A stretch of DNA of 64,000 bases from Pseudeuparius sepicola (GCA_963920635.1 OY987305.1:21600876-21664875), one strand, 5' to 3'. Shown: positions 1-11,930, numbered from the stretch's first letter. Numbers and translations are program-made. The notes: generated by a model not told the origin, from the letters alone.

Positions 1-759
1 GAAGTCCTCCTAGTTGGGAGTACATTAATGTCTGGATAATCTTAACAGAAAGGTGTCAGACCTCGTTGGGATTGCCCAAACTTTATTCATTCATAATAAA
101 CAATATCTGTAATCACATTCGATAGTTCGGATTATGGATATCATCTCTCACAATTGGGGCGTTCGGATTATAGATTATATCAAATTATAGGGGATTCGGA
201 TCATTCATACATTACTGTATTGTGCAAGTGTGAATATTATTATATTATTAATTCAGATATTTTATAACTAATTGCTACCCACTGGTGAACTGAAGTGATA
301 AAAACCTAATCTCTATGTACTGTTACTGTTGCTAATGTTTCAAAAATTAAACCTTTCACTGACGAATTCAAGTTAACAAAGGTCTCAAAATCATGTAATA
401 CAGGGTGTTAAAATTGCCAAAAAAACTGATGGTTTGACATTGATCTTATGTTCCTTCCTATCCAAATATGTTGTCTAGCAACTTTGGTTTAAATATTATT
501 GGTCTTATTAATTTAGAAGATATAAGAATATTCAGTACTTTTTTGGAAATTTCAACACTATCTTCCTAACAAAAGACTTTTCCGGAGGAGCATTAACAGC
601 ATTTCTACTTATCTTCATGGTAGGATTTCAAATGATACTGATAATTTTGAAACACACAGAAAGCCACGCAAAGAAAACAGCTTTCTGTTCCAGCAAAAAT
701 AATACTTTTTTGAGTTTGTGTACGCTTTAAACCATACACTCTGTTTTAATATTTTTTAG
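1..759. other. Non-coding stretch upstream of the first visible exon
   Basis: AT-rich sequence with no coding signature. A TA followed by CAGGGTGTT at 399-409 resembles the left end of the TA-type palindromic elements found elsewhere in the window, but I found no matching right end. The last bases form the polypyrimidine tract and AG acceptor (758-759) of the exon at 760, so at least this part is intron. Confidence 0.5.
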
Positions 760-1384
760 AATTGTTTCAAAACACGGATTCAACAAATAAACAATGATAA
801 CGCATTTTTACTTGAACAAAAAGATAAAAATTATAATGACAAAATTCGTTTATTGGAACAAGAACTTGAGAAATTGAGACTAAGTAATAGAGCAGGCAAA
901 ACAGTTTCAGACCTTGAAAATTTTCTTCTGGAAAAAGAAAGCCAGATAACAGCTCAGAACAAACTTATAACTGAAATAGATGAGACAAATTTCGATCTTA
1001 TTCACAAACTTGATGATGAAAAAAGGAAAAACGAAGAATTAAGTTCTTGTTTGGAAAATCTGAAATGTGAGCAAGGCGTCATTTTGAGTAAGTTAATTTT
1101 GTTGAGAGATATTTTAGAAGTAAATTTGCATGGTTCTATAGGCGAGAAAGTTGAAGTCAAAAATGAGGTTAGAAAGCTGCAGAAAATATGCGAAGAATTA
1201 AAAAAGACAATCCGTAAGTTGCGCAAGAAATACATTCATACTAATAGATGCAACCTTCTGTTAAAAAAAAGAAATTATTACTTCAAAAAAAGAATCCGTT
1301 CACTGATTGCATTGAAATGTGACTACTTGCTTGCTATCGAACAGTTAGAAGAAAGATTAGAGCACCTGACAAAGGGAACAAGAT
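760..1384 (+). CDS. Coiled-coil protein gene, internal exon A
   Basis: I do not recognise this protein. The frame is open from the acceptor AG at 758-759 (TTTTTTAG) to a consensus donor GTAAGT at 1385. The first codon, AAT at 760, is in phase 0, and an in-frame TAG directly upstream is the splice site itself. The exon ends with one base of a codon (phase 1). It encodes about 208 residues rich in Glu, Lys, Leu and Asn with heptad-like leucine spacing, then a very basic stretch (KKTIRKLRKKY and similar). There is no signal peptide or zinc motif. Its phase-1 end joins exactly to the exon at 15415, creating a TGT (Cys) codon across the junction. A start codon must lie further upstream, so this is not the first coding exon. 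Exon structure is well supported; function is inferred only as a coiled-coil scaffold or filament-type protein. Confidence 0.8.
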
Positions 1385-1977
1385 GTAAGTACCTACATGG
1401 TAGATATATAATTTACAAATAATACATATTTTAAGAAAAGGATTTACCGCACTTTAAGCCTAACGACTATTTTGGGCACCTACCGCCGCCACAACCTGCC
1501 ATCTAAAAAAATAAGCAATAATTATTTCTTTTTTAATTATGCACTTATACAGTAGATGCTTTTTGGCCAATTTTAAAAACATGTTTATAATATTTACATA
1601 TGTCAGCAAGTGCTCCATTTTCGGTATACAAGGAGTTACAATTTGGAGAAAAAGAAAATATGAACTACTGATATTTTAACCAAATTTGGTTCACGCTGCA
1701 CCAGAGGTGAATAGTTACAGTTACAGTTTGAACATCCATGGGCGGCCAGTGACAAAAATGTGGGCAAAGCAGTTATATTTCTTTGTTGCACTACCCACAT
1801 TTTTACCACTGGCTTCCTGAAGATATCAGGTGTATCATATACAAAACCTGGCTAAAATATCTCAATAAGTAGTTTAGAATGAAGAGAAAAATATTTCCGT
1901 TGTCTGAAGTTTTGTTATTTATTTGACATTTTATATGTTGAACACGGAGCATTGGCGGACACATTATTATACAGAAT
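1385..1977. other. Intron sequence with a short hairpin
   Basis: No gene or recognised transposon. At 1744-1814 two arms of about 28 bases around GGCCAGTGACAAAAATGTGG and its near-complement (CCACATTTTTACCACTGGC) form a foldback with a loop of roughly 15 bases. It is probably a tiny MITE relic. Confidence 0.45.
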
Positions 1978-2480
1978 CCTCCAAAAAGTCCCCATCAAAG
2001 AGGGAATTTTTTAGTTAATGTGATTTATTTTGAAATGTAGCTTTTGGGTTAATTTTTGCTTTAAAAAAGATGGAAAATGGCAAACTCAAATGGGGTCATG
2101 TGACTTTTGCTATCTATTAAAAAAGAAATATTCCAAAAATGGGCTTAGGGGCTTATGTGCTAAAATTTCAAAAAGTTCTACTTGAAAAAGTTGTTCCTTT
2201 TTCAATTTTACATAACTGTGCAAAATTTGAAGGCTCTCTTGAAAGATGGATTTGGATTTTTTTAATATCTACCTATAAAATCTCTGAAATTTTTAAGAAC
2301 TTTCAACTTCATAAAAACTATTTTATATCACTAGCTTTATCCTTCTATTGAATTTTTGTTACTAGATATTGATAAGAATATGATTTTTTCAAAAGAAAAT
2401 GATATTTAGACTTTAAAATTTTGTTTTGTGTGATGCAAAGGTGATGTGCCGTCGAGCGCTAGGAGATACATTTATTAACA
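1978..2480 (+). mobile_element. Partial copy of the palindromic element at 33.4-34.4 kb
   Basis: This stretch matches, with scattered differences, the reverse complement of the right arm of the element at 33370-34436. Shared landmarks are CTCCAAAAAGT near the end, the block ending GTGACTTTTGCTATCT, the run CTTGAAAAAGTTGTT and the segment TCACTAGCTTTATC. Only one arm is present, so it is truncated. It shows that the family is repeated in the genome. Confidence 0.6.
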
Positions 2481-3076
2481 TTAAATTTTCCAGTACTAAA
2501 TTGATGCATAAGATAAATTGTTTCTTAAAAAGTAGTTAAATGCTCGTTGCATAATATTCTATTAAATAGGTGCTAGCTTGAAACGTATAGAAAATTGCAC
2601 TGTGTAATTACAAACTGACAATGCATTTTTTCGGCACGTTTTTATTGCTGCATAGATGCTGCATATCACGCTTCCAAGAGATGCAAACAGAATGGTCATA
2701 AAATGTATTTTTATTTTCAAAATAAAAAACCCAATGGCAACAGTTAGAGCACGTTCTGAAATTTCAGACAATTCAGTTAAAAAGTTAGTTTAGAACATAT
2801 TCTACTTTTGTGAGAATGTTCATATGAGAGCCAGTCAATTTTATATTATATTTATGGTACAAGGAACATGCCATTATTTCAATTTCAACATGTGAATATG
2901 GGTTGTCATTTGGGAAAGTGAAATTTTTTATCTTTAATAAAAGTATGTCTTTAATTTTTTTTATTAATTTGCCAAAATGTATCAAATTAAGTACCTACTA
3001 CATAAAAATGCCCGTCTTAGATTCTACAAAAAGAAAAATATATTTTTTGGTCTTGCCATTATGTTTCATCATTATA
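2481..3076. other. Intron sequence without recognised features
   Basis: AT-rich, with short open frames of low-complexity composition and no splice-bounded coding signal. I see no repeat boundary here. Confidence 0.4.
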
Positions 3077-3475
3077 CAAGGTGTCCCTGGTTTAACAATT
3101 TGCAGAAAAAGTCATTTTAGAACAAAAGTTCTTATAAACATGAGTGTATAAACCACTAGTTTTCGAGATACAGAGCATTCAAAAACACAATTATTTTCAT
3201 ATTTTATTTTTTGTCTGTATAAAAATTTATTTTTATTTTTTTATCTGTATAAAAAAATAGGAAAAGATATAAAAAGATATATCGACTTCAAACTAGGTAT
3301 GTAGTAATAGGTCTTCAAGGACCACAGGTATACTGACAAAATGTTTAGATTCACCAGTGGCGAGTGTGGGACTAACACTGTATCCTGAAAATTAAGCGTT
3401 AATATACCTATGTTTTTTTGCCCTAAAATGACTACAAATTATCAAAGTTGGTCTGCAAAAACCAGGGACACTCTG
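3077..3475. mobile_element. Palindromic MITE, about 400 bp, TA target
   Basis: The left end, CAAGGTGTCCCTGGTTT, and right end, AACCAGGGACACTCTG, are near-perfect inverted repeats. TA flanks both sides (3075-3076 and 3476-3477). The similarity continues imperfectly inward (TGCAGA and CATTTTAG blocks). There is no coding capacity. The TA duplication and a CAGGGTGTCC-type end fit a non-autonomous Tc1/mariner-like element; that assignment is inference. Confidence 0.7.
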
Positions 3476-4059
3476 TATATTTGTGTTTATTTTGAAAAAG
3501 CAATTTCTCATAAAATCTATATTTCAAGAATGTTGAAAGTGTCAAAAATGTTATTGTGAATCATAAATAGGATAATGTTTATTTCTCCGTAGATGGATCT
3601 TTGACCAGGGTATTAGAATAAGTGTGTAGGTTTAGTCTTAGGCTTAGGCAAATCTTTTTTTTATTCTATACCATATGTATGAACTTTGGATTAATAATTA
3701 TGATTATAAGGGCAGTGGTACCACTCGATTGTTAATAGTTTTCGCCCAACTATACTGCACAAATTTTCGTCTATAGTTGTCTACGTAATGTGGATGCTTG
3801 ACTCTGATAAGAGATATACAATGCTTTCATCTCAAAATGAACCACCTTAAATATATCCTGAACTTGAAAAAATGTACAAACTTCAAGAATCCACAAAATA
3901 AGTAGATATTTTCATATAAATTCAGTGTGTCCGCATTTGCTTGTGAACACTAGGTATCTATGAAGGGCCTAGTAAAATTTGGCATTATTACAAATGGATG
4001 ATGCCATCGAATTGGCCATAGCTCAAAACCTTTTGTACAAAATATCAATACTCTCTATT
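3476..4059. other. Intron sequence with an old degraded repeat
   Basis: No gene seen. The segment near 3826-3925 (Ctcaaaatgaaccaccttaa, then caagaatccacaaaataag) is loosely similar in inverted orientation to pieces at about 14750-14800 and 15170-15200. This suggests a decayed dispersed repeat. Confidence 0.35.
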
Positions 4060-4490
4060 ACGTGAGTGGTATACTCCTATATTGATGCACAGAAAATCAA
4101 GTTGACCTCTCATCAAAAGTCGCCTGTTTGACACCTAGTGGAACTGATTTGTCATGTTATTGGGAACAAAAAACCCTAATAGCAATTTGTCGTTCGAGTG
4201 GCACATTATTTGTTATTAACAAAAAAACTGTCAAAAATAAAACAAATGAAAAAATGCTCCGAAAAGGTAAACTGGGAAAAAATAAACACTTTTTGTCTCT
4301 TGATATTTTTTCGAAACACCCACCCTTTTTGAACTACAGGCGATTTAAGGTGCAAAAATGGTTAAAAATGGTAAACTATAAAAATTCATATCTCAGCTTC
4401 TACCAAAGCTTTTGGAATGTTCGAAAGTGCAAAATGATCCTCGAGACTTGTACTTTCATGTGGTGTTGCAGTTGAATTTGCATAAAATTA
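4060..4490 (+). repeat. Dispersed repeat, copy 1 (inverted copy at 12.13-12.53 kb)
   Basis: About 400 bases that recur in opposite orientation at 12130-12530. Shared blocks include CACAGAAAATCAAGTTGACC, TTTGACACCTAGTGGAACTG, the TTATTTGTTATTAACAAAAA segment and GATCCTCGAGACTTGTACTT. The open frame across it (4128-4475) is not conserved between the copies, so I do not call a gene. Termini and superfamily are not evident. Confidence 0.65.
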
Positions 4491-4813
4491 TCCAGTTTCG
4501 TTCAACAGGTTGAAGTATGTTACAATGCGTATATTCACAAAGAAAAATTTAAATTTATATAATAAATTATTAAGAAAATGAATTCAATTAATAACTGCAT
4601 AAAATATTATCAATAATTTCGAATACTATTACATAATATTTCATTGCAAGCATAGCTAATTATATGTTATCTTCATTCTCACTTTCCTCTTTCAATATAT
4701 TATTATCAGGTACATACATTCTCCGCATTTTTGCATTGTATACAACAAGTGCAAAGCTCGCAACATCTGAATCCTTGTGAGAAGCACGAACAAATTTCCT
4801 CTTTAGTACGTAT

Positions 4814-6376
4814 AAGGGTGGAGCGAAAACAATGAATTTTTTTTTCGGAAATTAAATTCGCACTAGTGTAAAAAAGTTGCGTTTAGTGATAAGCTACTTA
4901 TAAATGTATTACTTATTACAAAAAATATCTTCAGGGTCCGCCCAGCTTTTAAGGAATCGAAAAAAAAAAGTTTGTCAATTTTCAATAATTAAATTTACTA
5001 AAAAAAAACAGAATTTTTGCTTGCCATTACCTACTATTATTAAGTTCTAGAATATGAAAAACGCTGGTTAAAGTCCCAGACTAAACAAAAAAGCATCTAG
5101 AGGGTCCGCCACATTACATTTGGTTCACATATTTAGCAGTTCTTCGATTTTTTGATATATGAATCAAAACAACCCAGAGCTCATCACGAGAAGGTGACTG
5201 CTAATGGAGCTCCACCCTACACCAACCCTACCTCCCCACCAATATTGGTGTAATTTTAGACTTTGTATTGTCTCTTTGTTTAAAATAGACTCAATTTTGG
5301 CACAAATGAATCCATGTCTTTGTGTCTAACCACACACCGACAACGAAGCTTCCGTCACAAGCTTAATGTTCCTTTCCACTGATTGAGTGTGGCAAGGAAA
5401 CCTCGGAATTTGTGGATATGTCCTCTGGTCAGTAAGAAATTGCTGTTCCAATTTAGGAACTTTCTTGATTTTACTACAAGAAGACTCTCCGAAGTCTTTA
5501 CATTTACAATATGACATATCAAATAGTGTTTCTTTTGCTTGGCTCAAAAATTGGTCTGCTTTGGATTTGAATAAGTTATTTGGTGAGAATTTTTTTATTC
5601 CCATATACTTCTTATGATTTTTATTCTTATGAATAACTTTTTGAGAATTGTCAAACAATTAAGGATCTTTATAACTAACTAACAGGGTTAAGACTGTCAC
5701 GAACATATATATTATATTACTTTATTATTATATTACTTTATTACATCATAGTAGGTCGATAAAACTTTTAGGTCCAAGTCCATTCCTTGTCCAAAGATGA
5801 AACAAGCACTCGTTTTCCTAGTTTTTATATTACTCGCACTCCCACTTGCCATTTTATATTACCAGTATAACATAAAAAATGAAAATAGCTCACCATCAAC
5901 GTTGGTATAACTTAATATCCAAATATAATAAACAAATCTCGAAATATATCTCTTTACTAGAGTCGTCTCAATACTTTCACGCATGAAAGTGATTTTAACA
6001 ACTAACCAAAAAGACGCTACGTTGCGAAAATTATTGTGACCTCCGCGAGTTATTTTTTAGACCAGGCAGTGGCATCGTCTTGTATAAAAAAATAAATCCT
6101 AAAATGACAGATAATGTCGGCACGTGGCGGAACCTCTAGATGTCTTTTGTTTAGTCTGGGATTTTAACTAGCGCGTTTTATATTCAAGAACTTACAAATA
6201 GTAGCTAATGTCAAATGAAAATTTGTGTTTTTTTTGTAACAAATGTAATTGTTGAGAAACGCAAATTTTTTTATATTTTACCATTCTTTAAAGGCCGGGT
6301 TCAAACCTATTCTAAAACACAACTTTGGATAACTAATGTGAACTTGATTTGGAAAAAAAAATTTCGCTCCACCCTA
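4814..6376. mobile_element. hAT-like element with long inverted arms and 8-bp duplication
   Basis: The element starts AAGGGTGGAGCG and ends CGCTCCACCCTA. Each end is followed by the same 8 bases, GTACGTAT (4806-4813 and 6377-6384). An 8-bp duplication with a TARGG-like end is the hAT pattern. The inverted arms extend about 300 bp (4814-5120 and 6060-6376), with shared blocks such as AGTCCCAGACTAAACAAAA and its complement. The 1563-bp element carries a broken C-terminal coding remnant on the minus strand (5326-5658), so it is a deletion derivative and not autonomous. Confidence 0.75.
5210..5658 (-). pseudogene. Transposase-like C-terminal remnant
   Basis: The 110-residue frame (5326-5658) has a Cys-rich patch (SYCKCKDFGESSCSK), then KKVPKLEQQFLTDQR and a block CHTQSVERNIKLVTEAS. 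From memory this order (Cys patch, KVP...FL.DQR, CH.Q.VER..KLVTEAS) is common in a widespread insect and bracovirus protein family (Cc8L18.2-like); I could not check that by search. The frame stops just after SVCG, but the family-like continuation (RHGFICAKIES) follows in another frame, which implies a frameshift. It lies inside the hAT-like element at 4814-6376 and is probably the tail of that element's former transposase. Confidence 0.5.
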
Positions 6377-6384
6377 GTACGTAT

Positions 6385-6471
6385 GTACAGGGTGATCATT
6401 TTTAGACGCCCAGCCTATGTAGATGGAAAACGGTCAAATATTTGGAGATGTTATATATGGGAGATGATATA
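6385..6471. mobile_element. Fragment with a CAGGGTG element end
   Basis: TA followed by CAGGGTGATCATTTTTAG at 6387-6406 looks like the left terminus of a TA-type element. It runs only about 80 bases before the next element (6472) begins. It is probably an older element cut by that insertion. Confidence 0.35.
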
Positions 6472-7124
6472 GGGTGTATAAAGGAATAAATTGGGCAATT
6501 TAGCGACTTTTTGAAAATACGACGCTAGGCGTCGCGACGCCAAGAAAATTTTTTCCCCACCAACATAAAATTTTTGTTACATTGTTCGAAAGCCCTAATT
6601 TATCTGAACATTTTTCATTAATGCAATTTTTCTTTATTCTCATCCGTTAAAAAGTTATTCTTCAAAAACTCATTAAAATATTAATTTTTCTTAATCGCAA
6701 ATGACGTAGCGTTTTCAATGATTTTATTTTTGGGGATATTCCAACGACCCTTTATGTGTGTGAAAGATCTTCAAACTGCATGTTTTGACCTTCTTACCGT
6801 CTTTTAACCTTCTTACAAATCCAGGACCTGCTACAATTTTTTATACCCTCAATTTTCACTAAATGCATTTAGTGTTTTTTTTTGCTTAAAATCTGACACC
6901 GCAGCGTTAATAAGGACACCACAGAACCAGCATCTTATAACAAATTTAAACAAAAAATATACAGGGAGTTCTTTTCTATAGAGTACCAAAATTTAGCAAA
7001 ATAGGAATTTTAAAGGCATCTGGCGAATAAAGTCAAGTATGCCATGTAATTACCTCAAAACAGTTGAATGGTCAACAGAACTATACAAGGTATCTATTGG
7101 TGTGCAAAAATCCAAAAACAAATA

Positions 7125-8255
7125 CAGTGAAACCTCCCACAGGCGGACACCAATGGTTCCAACTTTATTGTCCGTTTGTGGGAGGTGTCCGCTTATGGGA
7201 AAAGCTGACTGAAAGAATTCACCGAAATAATGACAAAGTATGTTTTTATATGAATAGTCCAAGAAAATTATACATGAACAAAAAAAAATCTTATCAGGTA
7301 GATACTTTCAGGGTTGGTTGTGGGTAGCATCCTGAGTATAACCCCAAAAAATCACCATCGAAGTCATGTTACGAGTTACGAACCCCGCAATAGGGGTGGT
7401 TTTGCAAACTTTTTTTTTTGCAATTTTTTTTCTTATGTGTACATTATTACATTCTCTACAACTTTCCCTTATGAAGTTTTTTTTTTAACTTCAATACTTC
7501 ATGAGATATAGGTAAAAGATCACCACTAGCTAAAGTGCTTTATAAGGGCGAAAAAAATTTCTTTAAAACAAGCTGATTTGCGTGTAATCTTTTGTATAAG
7601 TACTTAGGAGTGCACCCCCAGTTAACCCTGAAAAAATCAGCTTGTTTTAAAGAATTTTTTTTTCACCCTTATAAAGCACTTTAGCTAGTGGTGATCTTTT
7701 ACCTATATCTCGTGAAGTATTAAAGTTAAAAAAAAACTTCATAAAGGAAAGTTGTAGAGAATGTAATAATGTACACATAAGAAAAAAAAATTGCAAAAAA
7801 TATGTTTGTAAAACCGGGGTTCGTAACACGACTTCGATGGTGATTTTTCGGGGTTATACTCAGGACGCTACCCACAACCAACCCTGAAAATATCTACCTG
7901 ATAAGAATTTTTTTTCTCCATGTATAATTTTCTTGCACTATATTGAGTAGGGGTATCATTCCATCTTTATCCTTTAATATGAATTGTATATTACACCAAC
8001 TTTATTCCACACACAGGCTGAAAATACAGCTCTGAATATGTTCCCGAATTAAATAAGTCCGTTCATTAGAGTTTCGCGTCCGTCTTTAATCTATTTCTGG
8101 GAAAATTACACTGTCCGCGTCCGTCCAATAGAGAGTCCGCTCGTGGGAGAACTCTTTACATGCTAAAACGTATGCCTGTGTTTGGTTCTAGAAAAAATGT
8201 CCGCTCAAGAGAGATGTCCGTTCAAGAGAGGTGTCCGCTAGGAGAGGTTTCACTG
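7125..8255. mobile_element. pogo-like MITE B (middle layer)
   Basis: The left end is CAGTGAAACCTCCCAC and the right end is GAGAGGTTTCACTG, with TA on both sides (7123-7124 and 8256-8257). Subterminal GTGTCCGCT-type motifs recur near both ends. This end sequence and the TA target match the pogo/Tigger style of insect elements (family knowledge). It interrupts the left arm of element A and is itself interrupted by palindrome C. Confidence 0.75.
7252..7953. mobile_element. Foldback element C (innermost layer)
   Basis: Two arms of about 300 bases form a near-perfect palindrome around a short centre near 7590-7610. The outer landmarks are CAAGAAAATTATACATG and CATGTATAATTTTCTTG. Inner blocks include TCAGGGTTGGTTGTGGGTAG and TAGTGGTGATCTTTTACC on both arms. 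There is no coding capacity. It sits inside the pogo-like element at 7125-8255. Confidence 0.75.
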
Positions 8256-9305
8256 TATACAGGTTGTTTTCTCTGTGTTATCTCAAAGTGCTGAATTTTT
8301 TAAAACATTTTACGGGTCAAATGCAAGGAATTATTATAAATTATTGGAAATGTATTAATAAATGAAAAAAATAATCTATTTTTTACAAAGTATCATTCAA
8401 CAAGTAAAAAACTATTTAAATTATTGGACTTTTCTGTCGACTATCCTCTAATAAAATTATACATTTTTCTATGGGTTTCAGTTGTAGCACACTACCCGTC
8501 TTAACTTATCTGGACTTACTGACTGTGTAAATTTTAGACGTAGTTCGTTTATAATTTCTGAGGCGATTTTGATACACCTAATCGATTTTTATCGCTCTTG
8601 ATCCGTATAGATAATATTTAAAAAAATAGCACTTTGAGTTGGCACACAGAAAATACAGGTTGTATATTTGTTATTGGATCTTTGCGTACCAATACCCTGG
8701 TCCTGTCGACCATTCAATTGTTTTGAAGTAATTCCATGGAATACTTGATTCTTGACCCGCCAGGTTCCTTTAAATTTCTATTTTGCTAAATTTTGGCTCC
8801 CTGTAGAACAAAACTTCCTGTATACTTTTTGTTCAAATTTGCTACAATAGGGGGTTCTGTGGTGTCCTTATTAACGCTGTGGTGTCAGATTTTAAGCAAA
8901 AAATCGTTAAATGCATTTGGTGAAACTTGGGGGTATAAAAAAAGTGTAGCCGGTCCTGGATTTGCATGTTGAGATAAGAAGGTCTAAAGACACGGTTTGA
9001 AGATCTTTCAAACAAATAACAAACAAATAAAGAATAGAGAATATCCCCAAAAATAAAATCATTGAAAGTGCTACGTCATTTTCGAACAACAAAAATTTAT
9101 ATTTTAATGTGTTTTAAATAATAAATTTTTAAGAGAAGATAATAAAGAAAAATGGAATTAATGAAAAATGTTCCGAAAAATTAGGGCTTTTGAACAATGT
9201 AACAAAAGTGGTATGTAAGTGGGAAAAAATATTTCATGGCATCGCGATGCCTAATGTCGTATTTGCAGTCGCTAAACGGGCCAATTTATTCCTTTATACA
9301 CCCTA

Positions 9306-11930
9306 TATTTATTTTATTTTATTTTATTTATTTTATTGCTCCAAGAAAATTACAATTACAATAATTAATATTACAGACATACGCACGAGGAGTCCTTAAA
9401 GGACTTGTGTGTGCGACTTAACTTATAGAGAAAGTAAAACTTAGCAAATACACAAGTTAATAAGAATACAAGTAGAAATAAAAAATGAAATACAAGGATA
9501 CAAAAATAAAATGTAAAGCACCAAATGGTGCACCAAGCATAAAGTAGTATAGCACATTTCACATATGGTTGCACTTAGCAAGTTCTTTGCTCTTACCAGT
9601 AAATTATTATTGACTTGGCTGAGTGATTCAGTTACAGAGAGAGAGCAAAACTTAACTAATACAAAGTTAAAAATGATACAAATATACCTGGAAATGGATT
9701 TTGGGACAATTACGCCAACTCCAACTGAGTAACGCTGGTACATAAAACATGATAAAACCTCCTGATCCAGTCCTGTAACCTCACCTTAAAGACATTAAAT
9801 CTTAAACATCTAATCTCCACTGGCAACATGTTCCAGACCCTAGGTGCGAGGTAGTGTGGATGTCTCTGGGACCAGGAAAAGGAGAACCTGGGCACCAAAA
9901 CATTGCCAGCACCAGCTGTTCTTGTGTGGAGACTAGGATGTCCAAGAGGACGTTGAAATAAGTCCTGTTTTACGTAAAACTTTATTGTGTGTAAGATGTA
10001 TAACTGTCTAGTATTTAGAAGACCACTTTCCGTGAAAAGTAAGATAGAAGGATATCTATTAGGTTTGGACATAATGATTTTTATAATTTGCTTGTGGGCC
10101 GAACTGACCGAAGCCAAGACATTTTTGCATGCAGCGCCCCAAACCAGGATCCCATAGGTCATCACAGATTCTACTAAAGACTTATATACGTTTTTAAGAC
10201 TATTTAAGGACAGGATTTGTCGAAGTAAGTAAAACTTATACGATAGTTTCCGTAATTTCATAGTTACATATTCACAGTGAGCATCCCATTTTAGGTGATG
10301 GTCTATAAAAATCCCAAGATATTTTAATTTAGATTTCATCTGTATAGAATTATTACCTTTACACATACAGTTCACTGTATTGCAGCCCTCTTTATGTACA
10401 GTGAGGAGGTTAGTTTTTGGTAAACCTGATTTATTGATTGCAAATGGAATGAAGGCAGACTTCTCCATATTGAGTGTTAAAAGGTTGTGGTCCATCCACG
10501 CCCTGGCCATCCCCAACGCTCGCTCAGCCTCAGCATATACCCCCTCCCATGTCTCACCTCGAACCAATATGGCACTGTCATCGGCAAAGCACACTACCTT
10601 GGCAGGAGAGACATTAGTAATAAGGCCATCAACATAAATTGAGAAAAGGATTGGTCCAAGGACCGTGCCCTGCGGCACACCAAAACCCACCTCTCTCTGA
10701 CCACTACATGTGTTACCAATTTTCACTTGCTGGGTCCTGCCTGATAGATAAGATCCGAACAATTCATTGGCCTTACCCCGAATACCCGCCGAATCCAATT
10801 TCGAGAGGAGGATGTGGTGCGCCACAGTGTCGAAAGCCTTAGTAATATCAAGGAAAATACCCATTGACTTCATACCGGACTCCCTGCAGTCAATGACAAA
10901 GGAGGAGACCTCCAATAGGGCATTCTCAGTTGAGCAATTTTCCTTAAACCCATATTGGCTTTTAGAAATGATGTTAGATTTTTTAAGGAAGTCACACAGC
11001 CTTGTCTTGATACACTTTTCAATTACCTTGTTTAAGTTGCTAGTGATAGCTATAGGCCGATAATTACCAATGTTCTTTCTGTCACCAGACTTGTAAATAG
11101 GAATTATTGTACTACGTTTGAATGTATTAGGGTATATGCCTGTCGACAAAATAGAATTAATGAGGCACTTGAAGGGCTTAATCAGGGCACGATTGTTTGC
11201 CTTCAAAATATCAACCTCAACACCGTCTTCACCTCTTGAACCAGAGACCTTCAACTCTCCAATAGCCCGAGTAATCTCATTATCTGAGATCTTTCTAAGA
11301 AATATAGATTTATCGTTTAATCTTTCTCGGAAGTTGAGGGAACAGCTGGGAATTTTACTAGCCAGCGACGCCCCAATTGATGAAAAATAGTCATTGAAAG
11401 CATTAGCTATGGGCCCGGAATCAGTGAGTAATAGTCCCCCAGGGCCATGGACCACCTAAATACTATTCGTGTCACCAGTTTCATTAGTGGCGTCCCTAAT
11501 TATTTTCCAAACCCTTCTGGGATTATGTCGAGAGGACTGGAGACGTGTTTTATAGAACCAGTTTTTACTTCTTTTAATAACCTTGTCAAAACAATTCCTG
11601 TAATGCCTGTAATTACGCTGAGCCAGTTGGTCACCAGGTCTTCGAGCAGCGAGTTTTTTGAGTTTGTCTCTCATCCTGATGCATGAAAGTATACCCGGAG
11701 AAATCCAGGGTTTTAGACAAAATTTTTTATTAGGGATTACAAATTCACTAGTCGATGACAGCAGATGATGTTGCAAAATCCTAACAAATTCCTCTGCAAT
11801 TATATAATCTCCCATATATAATATCTCCATATCTTTGACCGTTTTCAACCAACAGAGGCTGGATGTCCTATCACTACACAAACAAATAAATTTTGCAGAA
11901 ATTCTAATGGACTCCAACTTTTAAGCTTAA
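9306..11930 (-). mobile_element. 5'-truncated Jockey/CR1-type LINE
   Basis: Minus-strand non-LTR retrotransposon. It carries a reverse transcriptase frame (9710-11917, described separately), a 3' UTR (about 9340-9709) and a 3' tail made of TAAAA/TAAA repeats at 9306-9338 that abuts the right end of element A. The endonuclease domain and any ORF1 are missing, so the copy is 5'-truncated near 11930, the usual outcome of target-primed reverse transcription. The palindrome AGTCCTTAAAGGACT lies in the 3' UTR at 9390-9404. Confidence 0.85.
9710..11917 (-). pseudogene. LINE reverse transcriptase ORF broken by one nonsense codon
   Basis: A single reading frame of about 735 codons is interrupted only by a TAG at 11456-11458. 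The upstream piece (153 codons) contains a basic block ending RRVWKIIRDATNE. Numbering from residue 1 of the 581-residue piece below the stop, the reverse transcriptase motifs are in order: IPIYKSGDRKNIGNYRPIAI near residues 118-137, QYGF near 167-170, LDITKAFDTV at 202-211, GVPQGTVLGP at 259-268, the catalytic FADD at 290-293, then YLGIFID..LKW and a C-terminal HPHYLAPRVWNMLP block. FADD in place of YADD is common in this clade. The product would have been the polymerase ORF2 of a Jockey/CR1-group element. The N-terminal endonuclease is lost. The otherwise undamaged frame suggests a fairly recent insertion. Confidence 0.88.

Larger units (their letters stand above)
6472..9303. mobile_element. 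TA-type palindromic element A (outer layer of a triple nest)
   Basis: The ends are GGGTGTATAAAGGAATAAATT and its complement AATTTATTCCTTTATACACCC, flanked by TA (6470-6471 and 9304-9305). The left arm runs 6472-7122, is interrupted by the pogo-like element, and resumes at 8258-8310. The right arm is about 8610-9303. Shared blocks include the CATTTTTCATTAATG region, the CTGACACC...GTTAATAAGGACACCA region and TTGAATGGTC. A diverged relative without the nested insert lies at 12557-13614. There is no transposase. Confidence 0.7.

Noticed and set aside
9710..11455. Plus-strand ORFs opposite the LINE polymerase (10380-11686)
   Set aside because: They are antisense shadows of the reverse transcriptase frame with no independent features.
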